DNA of 64,000 nucleotides from Hydractinia symbiolongicarpus (Eukaryota; Cnidaria; Hydrozoa; Anthoathecata; Hydractiniidae), in NCBI RefSeq assembly GCF_029227915.1, contig NC_079881.1, forward strand, positions 26,017,501 to 26,081,500, given 5' to 3'. Position numbers and translations under genes: made by a program. The notes under the pieces are model-generated. The model saw nothing but the letters and a program-made list of their open reading frames with translations, was not told where the DNA came from and did not search any database. How positions within the stretch are numbered: the stretch's first letter is position 1; each line of letters begins with the position of its first letter. This document shows, in pieces, positions 36,511 through 49,700 of the stretch.

Positions 36511-39500
36511 TATACTTTTGACTATACGGGCCGAGTCCGGGGTTTACGGGAAATGGCGGGTTTTCGTTTGCCGGCGATTAAACTCCTTTTCTTCAGCGTC
36601 TCATCAAAAATGAAAACATTTTTAAAAACTACAAGTCTCATGGGCTTTAGTGTTGAAATAATAATTTAAAAAATCGTTCGGCAAATGAGTTTCCTCCCTG
36701 GGTACTTTCTCTGTATACTTTTGACTATACGGGGCGAGTCTGGGATTTACGGGAAATCGCAGGTTTTCGTTTGCCGGCGATTAAACTTCTTTTATTCAGC
36801 GTCTCATCAAAAATGAAAACATTTTTGAAAACTACAAGTCTCCTGCGATTTAGTGGTGAAAAGATAATTTAAAAAATCGTTCTGCAAATGAGTTTACTCA
36901 CAGGGTACTTTCTTTGTATACATTCGAATATACGGGACAAGCCCGGGATTTACGGGAAATCGCGGGTTTTCGTTTGCCGGCGATTAAACCTCTTTCATTA
37001 AGCGTCTCATTAAAAATGAAAACATTTTTAAAAACTACAAGTCTCATTCGTTCTAGTGGTGCAGAAATAATTTGAAAAATCGTTCGGGAAATCAGTTTAC
37101 TCCTTGGGTACTTTCTTTATATACATTCAACTATACGGGCCAAGCCCGGGATTTACGGGAAATCGCGGGCTTTCGATTGCCGGCGATTAAACTTCTTTTA
37201 TTCAGCGTCTCATCAAAAATGAAAACAAGTTTGAAAACTACAAGTCTCATGCGTTTTAGTGGTGAAAAAATAATTTAAAAAATCGTTCGGGAAATGAGTT
37301 TACTCCCTGGGTACTTTCTTTGTATACATTCGACTACACGGGCCAAGCCTGGGATTTAGGGGAAATCGCTGGTTTTCGTTTGTCGGCGATTAAACCTCTT
37401 TCATTAAGCGTCTCATCAAAAATGAAAACATTTTTGAAAACTACAAGTCTCATGCGTTTTAGTGGTGAAAAAATAATTTGAAAAATCGTTCGGGAAATGA
37501 GTTTACTCCCTGGGTACTTTATTGGATACTTTTGACTTTACAGGCCGAGTCCGGGATTTACGGGAAATCACAGGTTTTCGTTTGCCGGCGATTAAAATTC
37601 TTTTATTCAGCCTCTCATTAAAAATGAAAACATTTTTGAAAACTACAAGTCTCATGCGTTTTAGTGGTGAAAAAATAATTTAAAAAATCGTTCGGGAAAT
37701 GAGTTTACTCCCTGGGTACTTTATTGGATACTTTTGACTATACGGGCCAAGCCCGGGATTTACGGGAAATCACAGGTTTTCGTTTGCCGGCGATTAAACT
37801 TCTTTCATTGAGCGTCTCATCAAAAATGAAAACATTTTCGAAAACTACAAGTCTCATGCGTTTTACTGGTGAAAAAATAATTTAAAAAATCGTTCTGGAA
37901 ATGAGTTTACTCACAGGGTACTTTCTTTGTATACTTTTGACTATACGGGCCGAGTACGGGATTTACGGGATATCGCGGGTTTTCGTTTGGCGGCGATTAA
38001 ACTTCTTTTATTCAGCGTCTCATCAAAAATGAAAACATTTTTGAAAACTACAAGTCTCATGCGCTTTAGTGGTGAAAAAATAATTTAAAAAATCGTTCGG
38101 GAAATCAGTTAACTCCTTGGGTACTTTCTTTGTATACTTTTGACTATACGGGCCGAGTCCGGGGTTTACGGGAAATGGCGGGTTTTCGTTTGCCGGCGAT
38201 TAAACTCCTTTTCTTCAGCGTCTCATCAAAAATGAAAACATTTTTAAAAACTACAAGTCTCATGGGCTTTAGTGTTGAAATAATAATTTAAAAAATCGTT
38301 CGGCAAATGAGTTTCCTCCCTGGGTACTTTCTCTGTATACTTTTGACTATACGGGGCGAGTCTGGGATTTACGGGAAATCGCAGGTTTTCGTTTGCCGGC
38401 GATTAAACTTCTTTTATTCAGCGTCTCATCAAAAATGAAAACATTTTTGAAAACTACAAGTCTCCTGCGATTTAGTGGTGAAAAGATAATTTAAAAAATC
38501 GTTCTGCAAATGAGTTTACTCACAGGGTACTTTCTTTGTATACATTCGACTATACGGGACAAGCCCGGGATTTACGGGAAATCGCGGGTTTTCGTTTGCC
38601 GGCGATTAAACCTCTTTCATTAAGCGTCTCATTAAAAATGAAAACATTTTTAAAAACTACAAGTCTCATTCGTTCTAGTGGTGCAGAAATAATTTGAAAA
38701 ATCGTTCGGGAAATCAGTTTACTCCTTGGGTACTTTCTTTATATACATTCAACTATACGGGCCAAGCCCGGGATTTACGGGAAATCGCGGGCTTTCGATT
38801 GCCGGCGATTAAACTTCTTTTATTCAGCGTCTCATCAAAAATGAAAACAAGTTTAAAAACTACAAGTCTCATGCGTTTTAGTGGTGAAAAAATAATTTAA
38901 AAAATCGTTCGGGAAATGAGTTTACTCCCTGGGTACTTTCTTTGTATACATTCGACTACACGGGCCAAGCCTGGGATTTAGGGGAAATCGCTGGTTTTCG
39001 TTTGTCGGCGATTAAACCTCTTTCATTAAGCGTCTCATCAAAAATGAAAACATTTTTGAAAACTGCAAGTCTCATGCGTTTTAGTGGTGAAAAAATAATT
39101 TGAAAAATCGTTCGGGAAATGAGTTTACTCCCTGGGTACTTTATTGGATACTTTTGACTTTACAGGCCGAGTCCGGGATTTACGGGAAATCACAGGTTTT
39201 CGTTTGCCGGCGATTAAAATTCTTTTATTCAGCCTCTCATTAAAAATGAAAACATTTTTAAAAACTACAAGTCTCATGCGTTTTAGTGGTGAAAAAATAA
39301 TTTAAAAAATCGTTCGGGAAATGAGTTTACTCCCTGGGTACTTTATTGGATACTTTTGACTATACGGGCCAAGCCCGGGATTTACGGGAAATCACAGGTT
39401 TTCGTTTGCCGGCGATTAAACTTCTTTCATTGAGCGTCTCATCAAAAATGAAAACATTTTTGAAAACTACAAGTCTCATGCGTTTTACTGGTGAAAAAAT

Positions 39501-39755
39501 AATTTAAAAAATCGTTCTGGAAATGAGTTTACTCACAGGGTACTTTCTTTGTATACTTTTGACTATACGGGCCGAGTACGGGATTTACGGGATATCGCGG
39601 GTTTTCGTTTGGCGGCGATTAAACTTCTTTTATTCAGCGTCTCATCAAAAATGAAAACATTTTTGAAAACTACAAGTCTCATGCGCTTTAGTGGTGAAAA
39701 AATAATTTAAAAAATCGTTCGGGAAATCAGTTAACTCCTTGGGTACTTTCTTTAT
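36510..39755 (+). repeat. tandem duplication of an 8-monomer block, period 1622 bp
   Basis: TTTTCTTCAGCG (CTTCAG at 36591 and 38213), TCCTGCGATTT (36841 and 38463) and GTTAACTCCTTGG (TTAACT at 38109 and 39731) are all offset by 1622 bp. The copies part near 38131/39753, where one has TTTGTATACTTTTGAC and the other TTTATATACAGTC. They are very similar, with only scattered single-base differences. Confidence 0.85.
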
Positions 39756-40370
39756 ATACAGTCAACTATACGGGCCAAGCCCGGGATTTACGGGAAATCG
39801 CGGGTTTTCGTTTGCCGGCGATTAAACTTCTTTTATTCAGCGTCTCATCAAAAATAAAAACAAGTTTGAAAACTACAAGTCTCATGCGTTTTAGTGGTGA
39901 AAAAATAATTTAAGAAATCGTTCGGGAAATGAGTTTACTCCCTGGGTATTTTCTTTGTATGCTTTTGACTATACGGGCCGAGTACGGGATTTACGGGATA
40001 TCGCGGGTTTTCGTTTGGCGGCGATTAAACTTCTTTTATTCAGCGTCTCATCAAAAATGAAAACATTTTTGAAAACTAAAAGTCTCATGCGCTTTAGTGG
40101 TGGAAAAATAATTTAAAAAATCGTTCGGGAAATCAGTTTACTCCTTGGGTACTTTCTTTATATACATTCAACTATACGGGCCAAGCCCGGGATTTACGGG
40201 AAATCGCGGGTTTTCGTTTGCCGGCGATTAAACTTCTTTTATTCAGCGTCTCATCAAAAATAAAAACAAGTTTGAAAACTACAAGTCTCATGCGTTTTAG
40301 TGGTGAAAAAATAATTTAAGAAATCGTTCGGGAAATGAGTTTACTCCCTGGGTACTTTCTTTGTATACAT
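39560..40370 (+). repeat. 2-monomer tandem duplication, period 406 bp
   Basis: AAATAAAAACAAGTTTG (CAAG at 39861 and 40267) and TTTAAGAAATCGTTCGGG recur 406 bp apart. AAATAAAAACAAG is otherwise rare; AAATGAAAACAAG is the usual spelling in this subtype. Confidence 0.8.
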
Positions 40371-40979
40371 TCGACTACACGGGCCAAGCCTGGGATTTAG
40401 GGGAAATCGCTGGTTTTCGTTTGTCGGCGATTAAACCTCTTTCATTAAGCGTCTCATCAAAAATAAAAACATTTTTGAAAACTACAAGTCTCGTGCGTTT
40501 TAGTGGTGAAAAAATAATTTAAAAAATCGTTCGGGAAATGAGTTTACTCCCTGGGTACTTTATTGGATACTTTTGACTATACGGGCCAAGCCCGGGATTT
40601 ACGGGAAATGGCGGGTTTTCGTTAGCCGGCAATTAAACCGCTTTCATTAAGCGTCTCATCAAAAATGAAAACATTTTTGAAAACTACAAGTCTCATGCGT
40701 TTTGGTGGTGAAAAAATAATTTAAAAGATCGTTCGGGAAATGAGTTTACACCGTGGGTACGTTTTTTGTATACTTTTGACTATACGGGCCGAGTCCGGGA
40801 TTTACGGTAAGTCGCGGGTTTTCGTTTGCCGGCGATTAAACTTTTTTTATTCAGCGTCTCATCAAAAATGAAAACATTAAACTTCTTTTATTCAGCGTCT
40901 CATCAAAAATAAAAACAAGTTTGAAGACTACAAGTCTCATGCGTTTTAGGGGTGAAAAAATAATTTAAAAAATCGTTCG

Positions 40980-43900
40980 GGAAATGAGTTTACTCCCTGG
41001 GTACTTTCTTTGTATACTTTTGACTATACGGGCCGAGTCCAGGGTTTACGGGAAATGGCGGGTTTTCGTTTGCCGGCGATTAAACTCCTTTTATTCAGCG
41101 TCTCATCAAAAATGAAAACATTTTTAAATACTACAAGTCTCATGGGCTTTAGTGGTGAAATAATATTTTAAAAAATCGTTCGGCAAATGAGTTTCCTCCC
41201 TGGGTACTTTCTCTGTATACTTTTGACTATACGGGGCGAGTCTGGGATTTACGGGAAATCGCAGGTTTTCGTTTGCCGGCGATTAAACTTCTTTTATTCA
41301 GCGTCTCATCAAAAATGAAAACATTTTTGAAAACTACAAGTCTCATGCGATTTAGTGGTGAAAAGATAATTTAAAAAATCGTTCTGGAAATGAATTTACT
41401 CACAGGGTACTTTCTTTGTATACATTCGACTATACGGGCCAAGCCCCGGATTTACAGGAAATCGCGGGTTTTCGTTTGCCGGCGATTAAACCTCTTTCAT
41501 TAAGCGTCTCATTAAAAATGAAAACATTTTTGAAAACTACAAGTCTCATTCGTTCTAGTGGTGCAGAAATAATTTGAAAAATCGTTCGGGAAATCAGTTT
41601 ACTTCTTGGGTACTTTCTTTATATACATTCAACTATACGGGCCAAGCCCGGGATTTACGGGAAATCGCGGGTTTTCGATTGCCGGCGATTAAACTTCTTT
41701 TATTCAGCGTCTCATCAAAAATGAAAACAAGTTTGAAAACTACGAGTCTCATGCGTTTTAGTGGTGAAAAAATAATTTAAAAAATTGTTCGGGAAATGAG
41801 TTTACTCCCTGGGTACTTTCTTTGTATACATTCGACTACACGGGCCAAGCCTGGGATTTAGGGGAAATCGCTGGTTTTCGTTTGTCGGCGATTAAGCCTC
41901 TTTCATTAACCGTCTCATCAAAAATGAAAACATTTTTGCAAACTACAAGTCTCATGCGTTTTAGTGGTGAAAAAATATTTTGAAAAATCGTTCGGGAAAT
42001 GATTTTACTCCCTGGGTACTTTCTTTGTATACTTTTGACTATACGGGCCGAGTCCGGGATTTACGGGAAATCGCAGGTTTTCGTTTGCCGGTGATTAAAC
42101 TTCTTTTATTCAGCGTCTCATCAAAAATGAAAACAAGTTTGAAGACTACAAGTCTCATGCGTTTTAGTGGTGAAAAAATAATTTAAAAAATCGTTCGGGA
42201 AATGAGTTTACTCCCTGGGTACTTTCTTTGTATACTTTTGACTATACGGGCCGAGTCCGGGGTTTACGGGAAATGGCGGGTTTTCGTTTGCCGGCGATTA
42301 AACTCCTTTTATTCAGCGTCTCATCAAAAATGAAAACATTTTTAAAAACTACAAGTCTCATGGGCTTTAGTGGTGAAATAATAATTTAAAAAATCGTTCG
42401 GCAAATGAGTTTCCTCCCTGGGTACTTTCTCTGTATACTTTTGACTATACGGGGCGAGTCTGGGATTTACGGGAAATCGCAGGTTTTCGTTTGCCGGCGA
42501 TTAAACTTCTTTTATTCAGCGTCTCATCAAAAATGAAAACATTTTTGAAAACTACAAGTCTCATGCGATTTAGTGGTGAAAAGATACATTAAAAAATCGT
42601 TCTGGAAATGAATTTACTCACAGGGTACTTTCTTTGTATACATTCGACTATACGGGCCAAGCCCGGGGTTTTACAGGAAATCGCGGGTTTTCGTTTGCCG
42701 GCGATTAAACCTCTTTCATTAAGCGTCTCATTAAAAATGAAAACATTTTTAAAAACTACAAGTCTCATTCGTTCTAGTGGTGCAGAAATAATTTGAAAAA
42801 TCGTTCGGGAAATCAGTTTACTTCTTGGGTACTTTCTTTATATACATTCAACTATACGGGCCAAGCCCGGGATTTACGGGAAATCGCGGGTTTTCGATTG
42901 CCGGCGATTAAACTTCTTTTATTCAGCGTCTCATCAAAAATGAAAACAAGTTTGAAAACTACAAGTCTCATGCGTTTTAGTGGTGAAAAAATAATTTAAA
43001 AAATCGTTCGGGAAATGAGTTTACTCCCTGGGTACTTTCTTTGTATACATTCGACTACACGAGCCAAGCCTGGGATTTAGGGGAAATCGCTGGTTTTCGT
43101 TTGTCGGCGATTAAACCTCTTTCATTAACCGTCTCATCAAAAATGAAAACATTTTTGAAAACTACAAGTCTCATGCGTTTTAGTGGTGAAAAAATATTTT
43201 GAAAAATCGTTCGGGAAATGAGTTTACTCCCTGGGTACTTTCTTTGTATACTTTTGACTATACGGGCCGAGTCCGGGATTTACGGGAAATAGCAGGTTTT
43301 CGTTTGCCGGTGATTAAACTTCTTTTATTCAGCGTCTCATCAAAAATGAAAACAAGTTTGAAGACTACAAGTCTCATGCGTTTTAGTGGTGAAAAAATAA
43401 TTTAAAAAATCGGTCGGGAAATGAGTTTACTCCCTGGGTACTTTCTTTGTATACTTTTGACTATACGGGCCGAGTCCGGGGTTTACGGGAAATGGCGGGT
43501 TTTCGTTTGCCGGCGATTAAACTCCTTTTATTCAGCGTCTCATCAAAAATGAAAACATTTTTAAAAACTACAAGTCTCATGGGCTTTAGTGGTGAAATAA
43601 TAATTTAAAAAATCGTTCGGCAAATGAGTTTCCTCCCTGGGTACTTTCTCTGTATACTTTTGACTATACGGGGCGAGTCTGGGATTTACGGGAAATCGCA
43701 GGTTTTCGTTTGCCGGCGATTAAACTTCTTTTATTCAGCGTCTCATCAAAAATGAAAACATTTTTGAAAACTACAAGTCTCATGCGATTTAGTGGTGAAA
43801 AGATAATTTAAAAAATCGTTCTGGAAATGAATTTACTCACAGGGTACTTTCTTTGTATACATTCGACTATACGGGCCAAGCCCGGGATTTACAGGAAATG

Positions 43901-44455
43901 GCGGGTTTTCGTTTGCCGGCGATTAAACCTCTTTCATTAAGCGTCTCATTAAAAATGAAAACATTTTTGAAAACTACAAGTCTCATTCGTTCTAGTGGTG
44001 CAGAAATAATTTGAAAAATCGTTCGGGAAATCAGTTTACTTCTTGGGTACTTTCTTTATATCCATTCAACTATACGGGCCAAGCCCGGGATTCACGGGAA
44101 ATCGCGGGTTTTCGATTGCCGGCGATTAAACTTCTTTTATTCAGCGTCTCATCAAAAATGAAAACAAGTTTGAAAACTACAAGTCTCATGCGTTTTAGTG
44201 GTGAAAAAATAACTTAAAAAATCGTTCGGGAAATGGGTTTACTCCCTGGGTACTTTCTTTGTATACATTCGACTACACGGGCCAAGCCTGGGATTTAGGA
44301 GAAATCGCTGGTTTTCGTTTGTCGGCGATTAAACCTCTTTCATTAACCGTCTCATCAAAAATGAAAACATTTTTGAAAACTACAAGTCTCATGCGTTTTT
44401 GTGGTGAAAAAATATTTTGAAAAATCGTTCGGGAAATGAGTTTACTCCCTGGGTA
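40980..44455 (+). repeat. 6-monomer higher-order unit, three consecutive copies (1218-1219 bp)
   Basis: CATTAACCGTCTC (TTAACC at 41906, 43125 and 44343), the GTTTACTTCTTGGG variant (near 41600, 42818 and 44037) and AAATATTTTGAAAAATCG (near 41974, 43193 and 44412) recur at 1219 and 1218 bp. This is the clearest regular higher-order repeat in the window. The first copy starts after the remnant near 40875, and the third diverges at about 44455, where TTATTGGATAC replaces TTTGTATAC. A small indel in one class B monomer (near 42665) accounts for the 1-bp period difference. Confidence 0.88.
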
Positions 44456-44739
44456 CTTTATTGGATACTTTTGACTATACGGGCCAAGCCCGGGATTTAC
44501 GGGAAATGGCGGGTTTTCGTTTGCCGGCGATTAAACCTCTTTCATTAAGCGTCTCATCAAAAATGAAAACATTTTTAAAAACTACAAGTCTCATGCGTTT
44601 TAGTGGTGAAAAAATAATTTAAAAAATCGTTCGGGAAATGAGTTTACTCATTGGGTACTTTCCTTGTATACTTTTGACTATACGGGCCAAGCCCGGGATT
44701 TACGGGAAATCGCTGGTTTTCGTTTTCCGGCGATTAAAC

Positions 44740-46790
44740 CTCTTTCATTAAGCGTCTCATCAAAAATGAAAACATTTTTGAAGGCTACAAGTCTCATGGG
44801 ATTTAATGGTTAAATAATAATTTAAAAAATCGTTCGGGAAATGAGTTTACTCCCTGGGTACTTTTTTTGTTTACTTTTGACTTTACAGGCCGAGTCCGGG
44901 ATTTACGGGAAATCACAGGTTTTCGTTTGCCGGCGATTAACCTTCTTTTATTCAGCCTCTCATCAAAAATGAAAACATTTTTGAAAACTACAAGTCTCAT
45001 GCGTTTTAGTGGTGAAAAAATAATTTAAAAAATCGTTCGGGAATTGAGTTTACTCCCTGGGTACTTTATTGGATACTTTTGACTATACGGGCCAAGCCCG
45101 GGATTTACGGGAAATGGCGGGTTTTCGTTTGCCGGCGATTAAACCTCTTTTATTAAGCGTCTCATCAAAAATGAAAACATTTTTGAAAACTACAAGTCTC
45201 ATGCGTTTTAGTGGTGAAAAAATAATTTAAAAAATCGTTCTGGAAATGAGTTTACTCCCTGGGTACTTTCTTTGTATACTTTTGACTATACGGGCCGAGT
45301 ACGGGATTTACGGGATATCGCGGGTTTTCGTTTGGCGGCGATTAAACTTCTTTTATTCAGCGTCTCATCAAAAATGAAAACATTTTTGAAAACTACAAGT
45401 CTCATGCGCTTTAGTGGTGAAAAAATAATTTAAAAAATCGTTCTGGAAATGAGTTTACTCACAGGTTACTTTCTTTGTATACATTCGACTATACGGGCCA
45501 AGCCCGGGATTTGCGGGAAATCGCGGGTTTTCGTTTGCCGGCGATTAAACCTCTTTCATTAAGCGTCTCATCAAAAATGAAAACATTTTTGAAAACTACA
45601 AGTCTCATGCGTTTTAGTGGTGAAAAAATAATTTAAAAAATCGTTCGGGAACTGAGTTTACTCCCTGGGTACTTTCTTTGTATACATTCGACTACACGGG
45701 CCAAGCCCGGGATTTGCCGGAAATGACGGGTTTTCGTTTGCCGGCGATTAAACCTCTTTCATTAAGCGTCTCATCAAAAATGAAAACATTTTTGAAGGCT
45801 ACAAGTCTCATGGGATTTAATGGTTAAATAATAATTTAAAAAATCGTTCGGGAAATGAGTTTACTCCCTGGGTACTTTTTTTGTTTACTTTTGACTTTAC
45901 AGGCCGAGTCCGGGATTTACGGGAAATCACAGGTTTTCGTTTGCCGGCGATTAAACTTCTTTTATTCAGCCTCTCATCAAAAATGAAAACATTTTTGAAA
46001 GCTACAAGTCTCATGCGTTTTAGTGGTGAAAAAATAATTTAAAAAATCGTTCGGGAAATGAGGTTACTCCCTGGGTACTTTATTGGATACTTTTGACTAT
46101 ACGGGCCAAGCCCGGGATTTACGGGAAATGGCGGGTTTTCGTTTGCCGGCGATTAAACCTCTTTTATTAAGCGTCTCATCAAAAATGAAAACATTTTTGA
46201 AAACTACAAGTCTCATGCGTTTTAGTGGTGAAAAAATAATTTAAAAAATCGTTCTGGAAATGAGTTTACTTTCTGGGTACTTTCTTTGTATACTTTTGAC
46301 TATACGGGCCGAGTACGGGATTTACGGGATATCGCGGGTTTTCGTTTGGCGGCGATTAAACTTCTTTTATTCAGCGTCTCATCAAAAATGAAAACATTTT
46401 TGAAAACTACAAGTCTCATGCGCTTTAGTGGTGAAAAAATAATTTAAAAAATCGTTCTGGAAATGAGTTTACTCACAGGTTACTTTCTTTGTATACATTC
46501 GACTATACGGGCCAAGCCCGGGATTTGCGGGAAATCGCGGGTTTTCGTTTGCCGGCGATTAAACCTCTTTCATTAAGCGTCTCATCAAAAATGAAAACAT
46601 TTTTGAAAACTACAAGTCTCATGCGTTTTAGTGGTGAAAAAATAATTTAAAAAATCGTTCGGGAACTGAGTTTACTCCCTGGGTACTTTCTTTGTATACA
46701 TTCGACTACACGGGCCAAGCCCGGGATTTGCCGGAAATGACGGGTTTTCGTTTGCCGGCGATTAAACCTCTTTCATTAAGCGTCTCATCA
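44740..46790 (+). repeat. 5-monomer unit duplicated in tandem, period 1014 bp
   Basis: GAAGGCTACAAGTCTCATGG with GATTTAATGGTTAAAT (near 44780 and 45795), TTGCCGGAAATGACGGG and CAGCCTCTCATC recur at 1014 bp. Copy 2 ends near 46790, where the next monomer carries AAAAATAAAAACATTTTT. The unit overlaps in composition with the 1217-bp unit near 27140-29166, suggesting a shared ancestor with one monomer lost. Confidence 0.85.
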
Positions 46791-49700
46791 AAAATAAAAA
46801 CATTTTTAAAAACTACAAGTCTTATGCGTTTTAGTGGTGAAAAAAAAATTTAAAAAATCGTTCCGGAAATGAGTTTACTCCCTGGGTACTTTCTTTGTAT
46901 ACATTCGACTACACGGGCCAAGCCCGGGATTTAGGGGAAATCGCCGGTTTTCGTTTGCCGGCGATTAAACCTCTTTCATTAAGCGTCTCATCAAAAATGA
47001 AAACATTTTTGAAAACTACAAGTCTCATGCCTTTTAGTGGTGAAAAAATAATTTAAAAAATCGTTCGGGAAATGAGTTTACTCCCTGGGTACTTTCTTTG
47101 TATACTTTTGACTATACGGGCCAAGCCCGGGATTTGCGGGAAATGGCGGGTTTTCGTTAGCCGGCGATTAAACCTCTTTCATCCAGCGTCTCATCAAAAA
47201 TGAAAACATTTCTGAAAACTACAAGTCTCATGCGTTTTAGTGGTGAAAAAATAATTTAAAAGATCGTTCGGGAAATGAGTTTACACCGTGGGTACTTTTT
47301 TTGTATACTTTTGACTATACGGGCCGAGTCTGGGATTTACGGTAAGTCGCGGGTTTTCGTTTGCCGGCGATTAAACTTTTTTTATTCAGCGTCTCATCAA
47401 AAATGAAAACATTAAACTTCTTTTATTCAGCGTCTCATCAAAAATGAAAACATTTTTGAAAACTACAAGTCTCATGCGTTTTAGTGGTGAAAAAATAATT
47501 TAAAAAATCGTTCGGGAAATGAGTTTACACCCTGGGTACTTTCTTTTTATTCTTTTGACTATACGGGCCGAGTCCGGGATTTACGGGAAGTCGCGGGTTT
47601 TCGTTTGCCGGCGATTAAACTTCTTTTATTCAGTGTCTCATCAAAAATGAAAACATTTTTAAAAACTACAAGTCTCATGGGCTTTAGTGGTGAAATAATA
47701 ATTTAAAAAATCGTTCGGGAAATGAGTTTACACCCTGGGTACTTTCTTTGTATACTTTTGACTTTACAGGCCGAGTCCGGGATTTACGGGAAATCGCAGG
47801 TTTTCGTTTGCCGGCGATTAAACTTCTTTTATTCAGCGTCTCATCAAAAATGAAAACAAGTTTGAAGACTACAAGTCTCATGCGTTTTAGTGGTGAAAAA
47901 ATAATTTAAAAAATCGTTCGGGAAATGAGTTTACTCCCTGGGTACTTTCTTTGTATACTTTTGACTATACGGGCCGAGTCCGGGGTTTACGGGAAATGGC
48001 GGGTTTTCGTTTACCGGCGATTAAACTCCTTTTATTCAGCGTCTCATCAAAAATGAAAACATTTTTAAAAACTACAAGTCTCATGGGCTTTAGTGGTGAA
48101 ATAACAATTTAAAAAATCGTTCGGCAAATGAGTTTCCTCCCTGGGTACTTTCTCTGTATACTTTTGAATATACGGGGCGAGTCTGGGATTTACGGGAAAT
48201 CGCAGGTTTTCGTTTGCCGGCGATTAAACATCTTTTATTCAGCGTCTCATCAAAAATGAAAACATTTTTGAAAACTACAAGTCTCATGGGCTTTAATGGT
48301 TAAATAATAATTTAAAAAATCGTTCAGGAAATGAGTTTACTCCCTGGGTACTTTTTTTGTTTACTTTTGACTTTACAAGCCGAGTCCGGGATTTACGGGA
48401 AATCACAGGTTTTCGTTTGCCGGCGATTAAACTTCTTTTATTCAGCCTCTCATCAAAAATGAAAACATTTTTGAAAGCTACAAGTCTCATGCGTTTTAGT
48501 GGTGAAAAAATAATTTAAAAATTCGTTCGGGAAATGAGTTTACTCCCTGGGTACTTTATTGGATACTTTTGACTATACGGGCCAAGCCCGGGATTTACGG
48601 GAAATGGCGGGTTTTCGTTTGCCGGCGATTAAACCTCTTTTATTAAGCGTCTCATCAAAAATGAAAACATTTTTGAAAACTACAAGTCTCATGCGTTTTA
48701 CTGGTGAAAAAATAATTTAAAAAATCGTTCTGGAAATGAGTTTACTCCCTGGGTACTTTCTTTGTATACTTTTGACTATACGGGCCGAGTACGGGATTTA
48801 CGGGATATCGCGGGTTTTTGTTTGGCGGCGATTAAACTTCTTTTATTCAGCGTCTCATCAAAAATGAAAACATTTTTGAAAACTACAAGTCTCATGCTCT
48901 TTAGTGGTGAAAAAATAATTTAAAAAATCGTTCTGGAAATGAGTTTACTCACAGGTTACTTTCTTTGTATACATTCGACTATACGGGCCAAGCCCGGGAT
49001 TTGCGGGAAATCGCAGGTTTTCGTTTGCCGGCGATTAAACCTCTTTCATTAAGCGTCTCATCAAAAATGAAAACATTTTTGAAAACTATTAGTCTCATGC
49101 GTTTTAGTGGTGAAAAAATAATTTAGAAAATCGTTCGGGAACTGAGTTTATTCCCTGGGTACTTTCTTTGTATACATTCGACTACACGGGCCAAGCCCGG
49201 GATTTGCCGGAAATGACGGGTTTTCGTTTGCCGGCGATTAAACCTCTTTCATTAAGCGTCTCATCAAAAATGAAAACATTTTTGAAAACTACAAGTCTCA
49301 TGCGTTTTAGTGGTGAAAAAATAATTTAAAAAATCGTTCAGGAAATGAGTTTACTCCCTGGGTACTTTATTGGGTACTTTTGACTATACGGGCCAAGCCC
49401 GGGATTTACGGGAAATGGCGGGTTTTCGTTTGCCGGCGATTAAACCTCTTTTAGTAAGCGTCTCATCAAAAATGAAAACATTTTTGAAAACTACAAGTCT
49501 CATGCGTTTTACTGGTGAAAAAATAATTTAAAAAATCGTTCTGGAAATGAGTTTACTCCCTGGGTACTTTCTTTGTATACTTTTGACTATACGGGCCGAG
49601 TACGGGATTTACGGGATATCGCGGGTTTTCGTTTGGCGGCGATTAAACTTCTTTTATTCAGCGTCTTATCAAAAATGAAAACATTTTTGAAAACTACAAG

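Noticed and set aside
30907-37278. A regular 3,083-bp higher-order unit, suggested by similar monomers at 30907, 33989 and 37072
   Set aside because: Intervening monomers differ between the two intervals (for example 34380-35510 does not match 31300-32430). The equal spacing only reflects 15 monomers plus one remnant in each interval.
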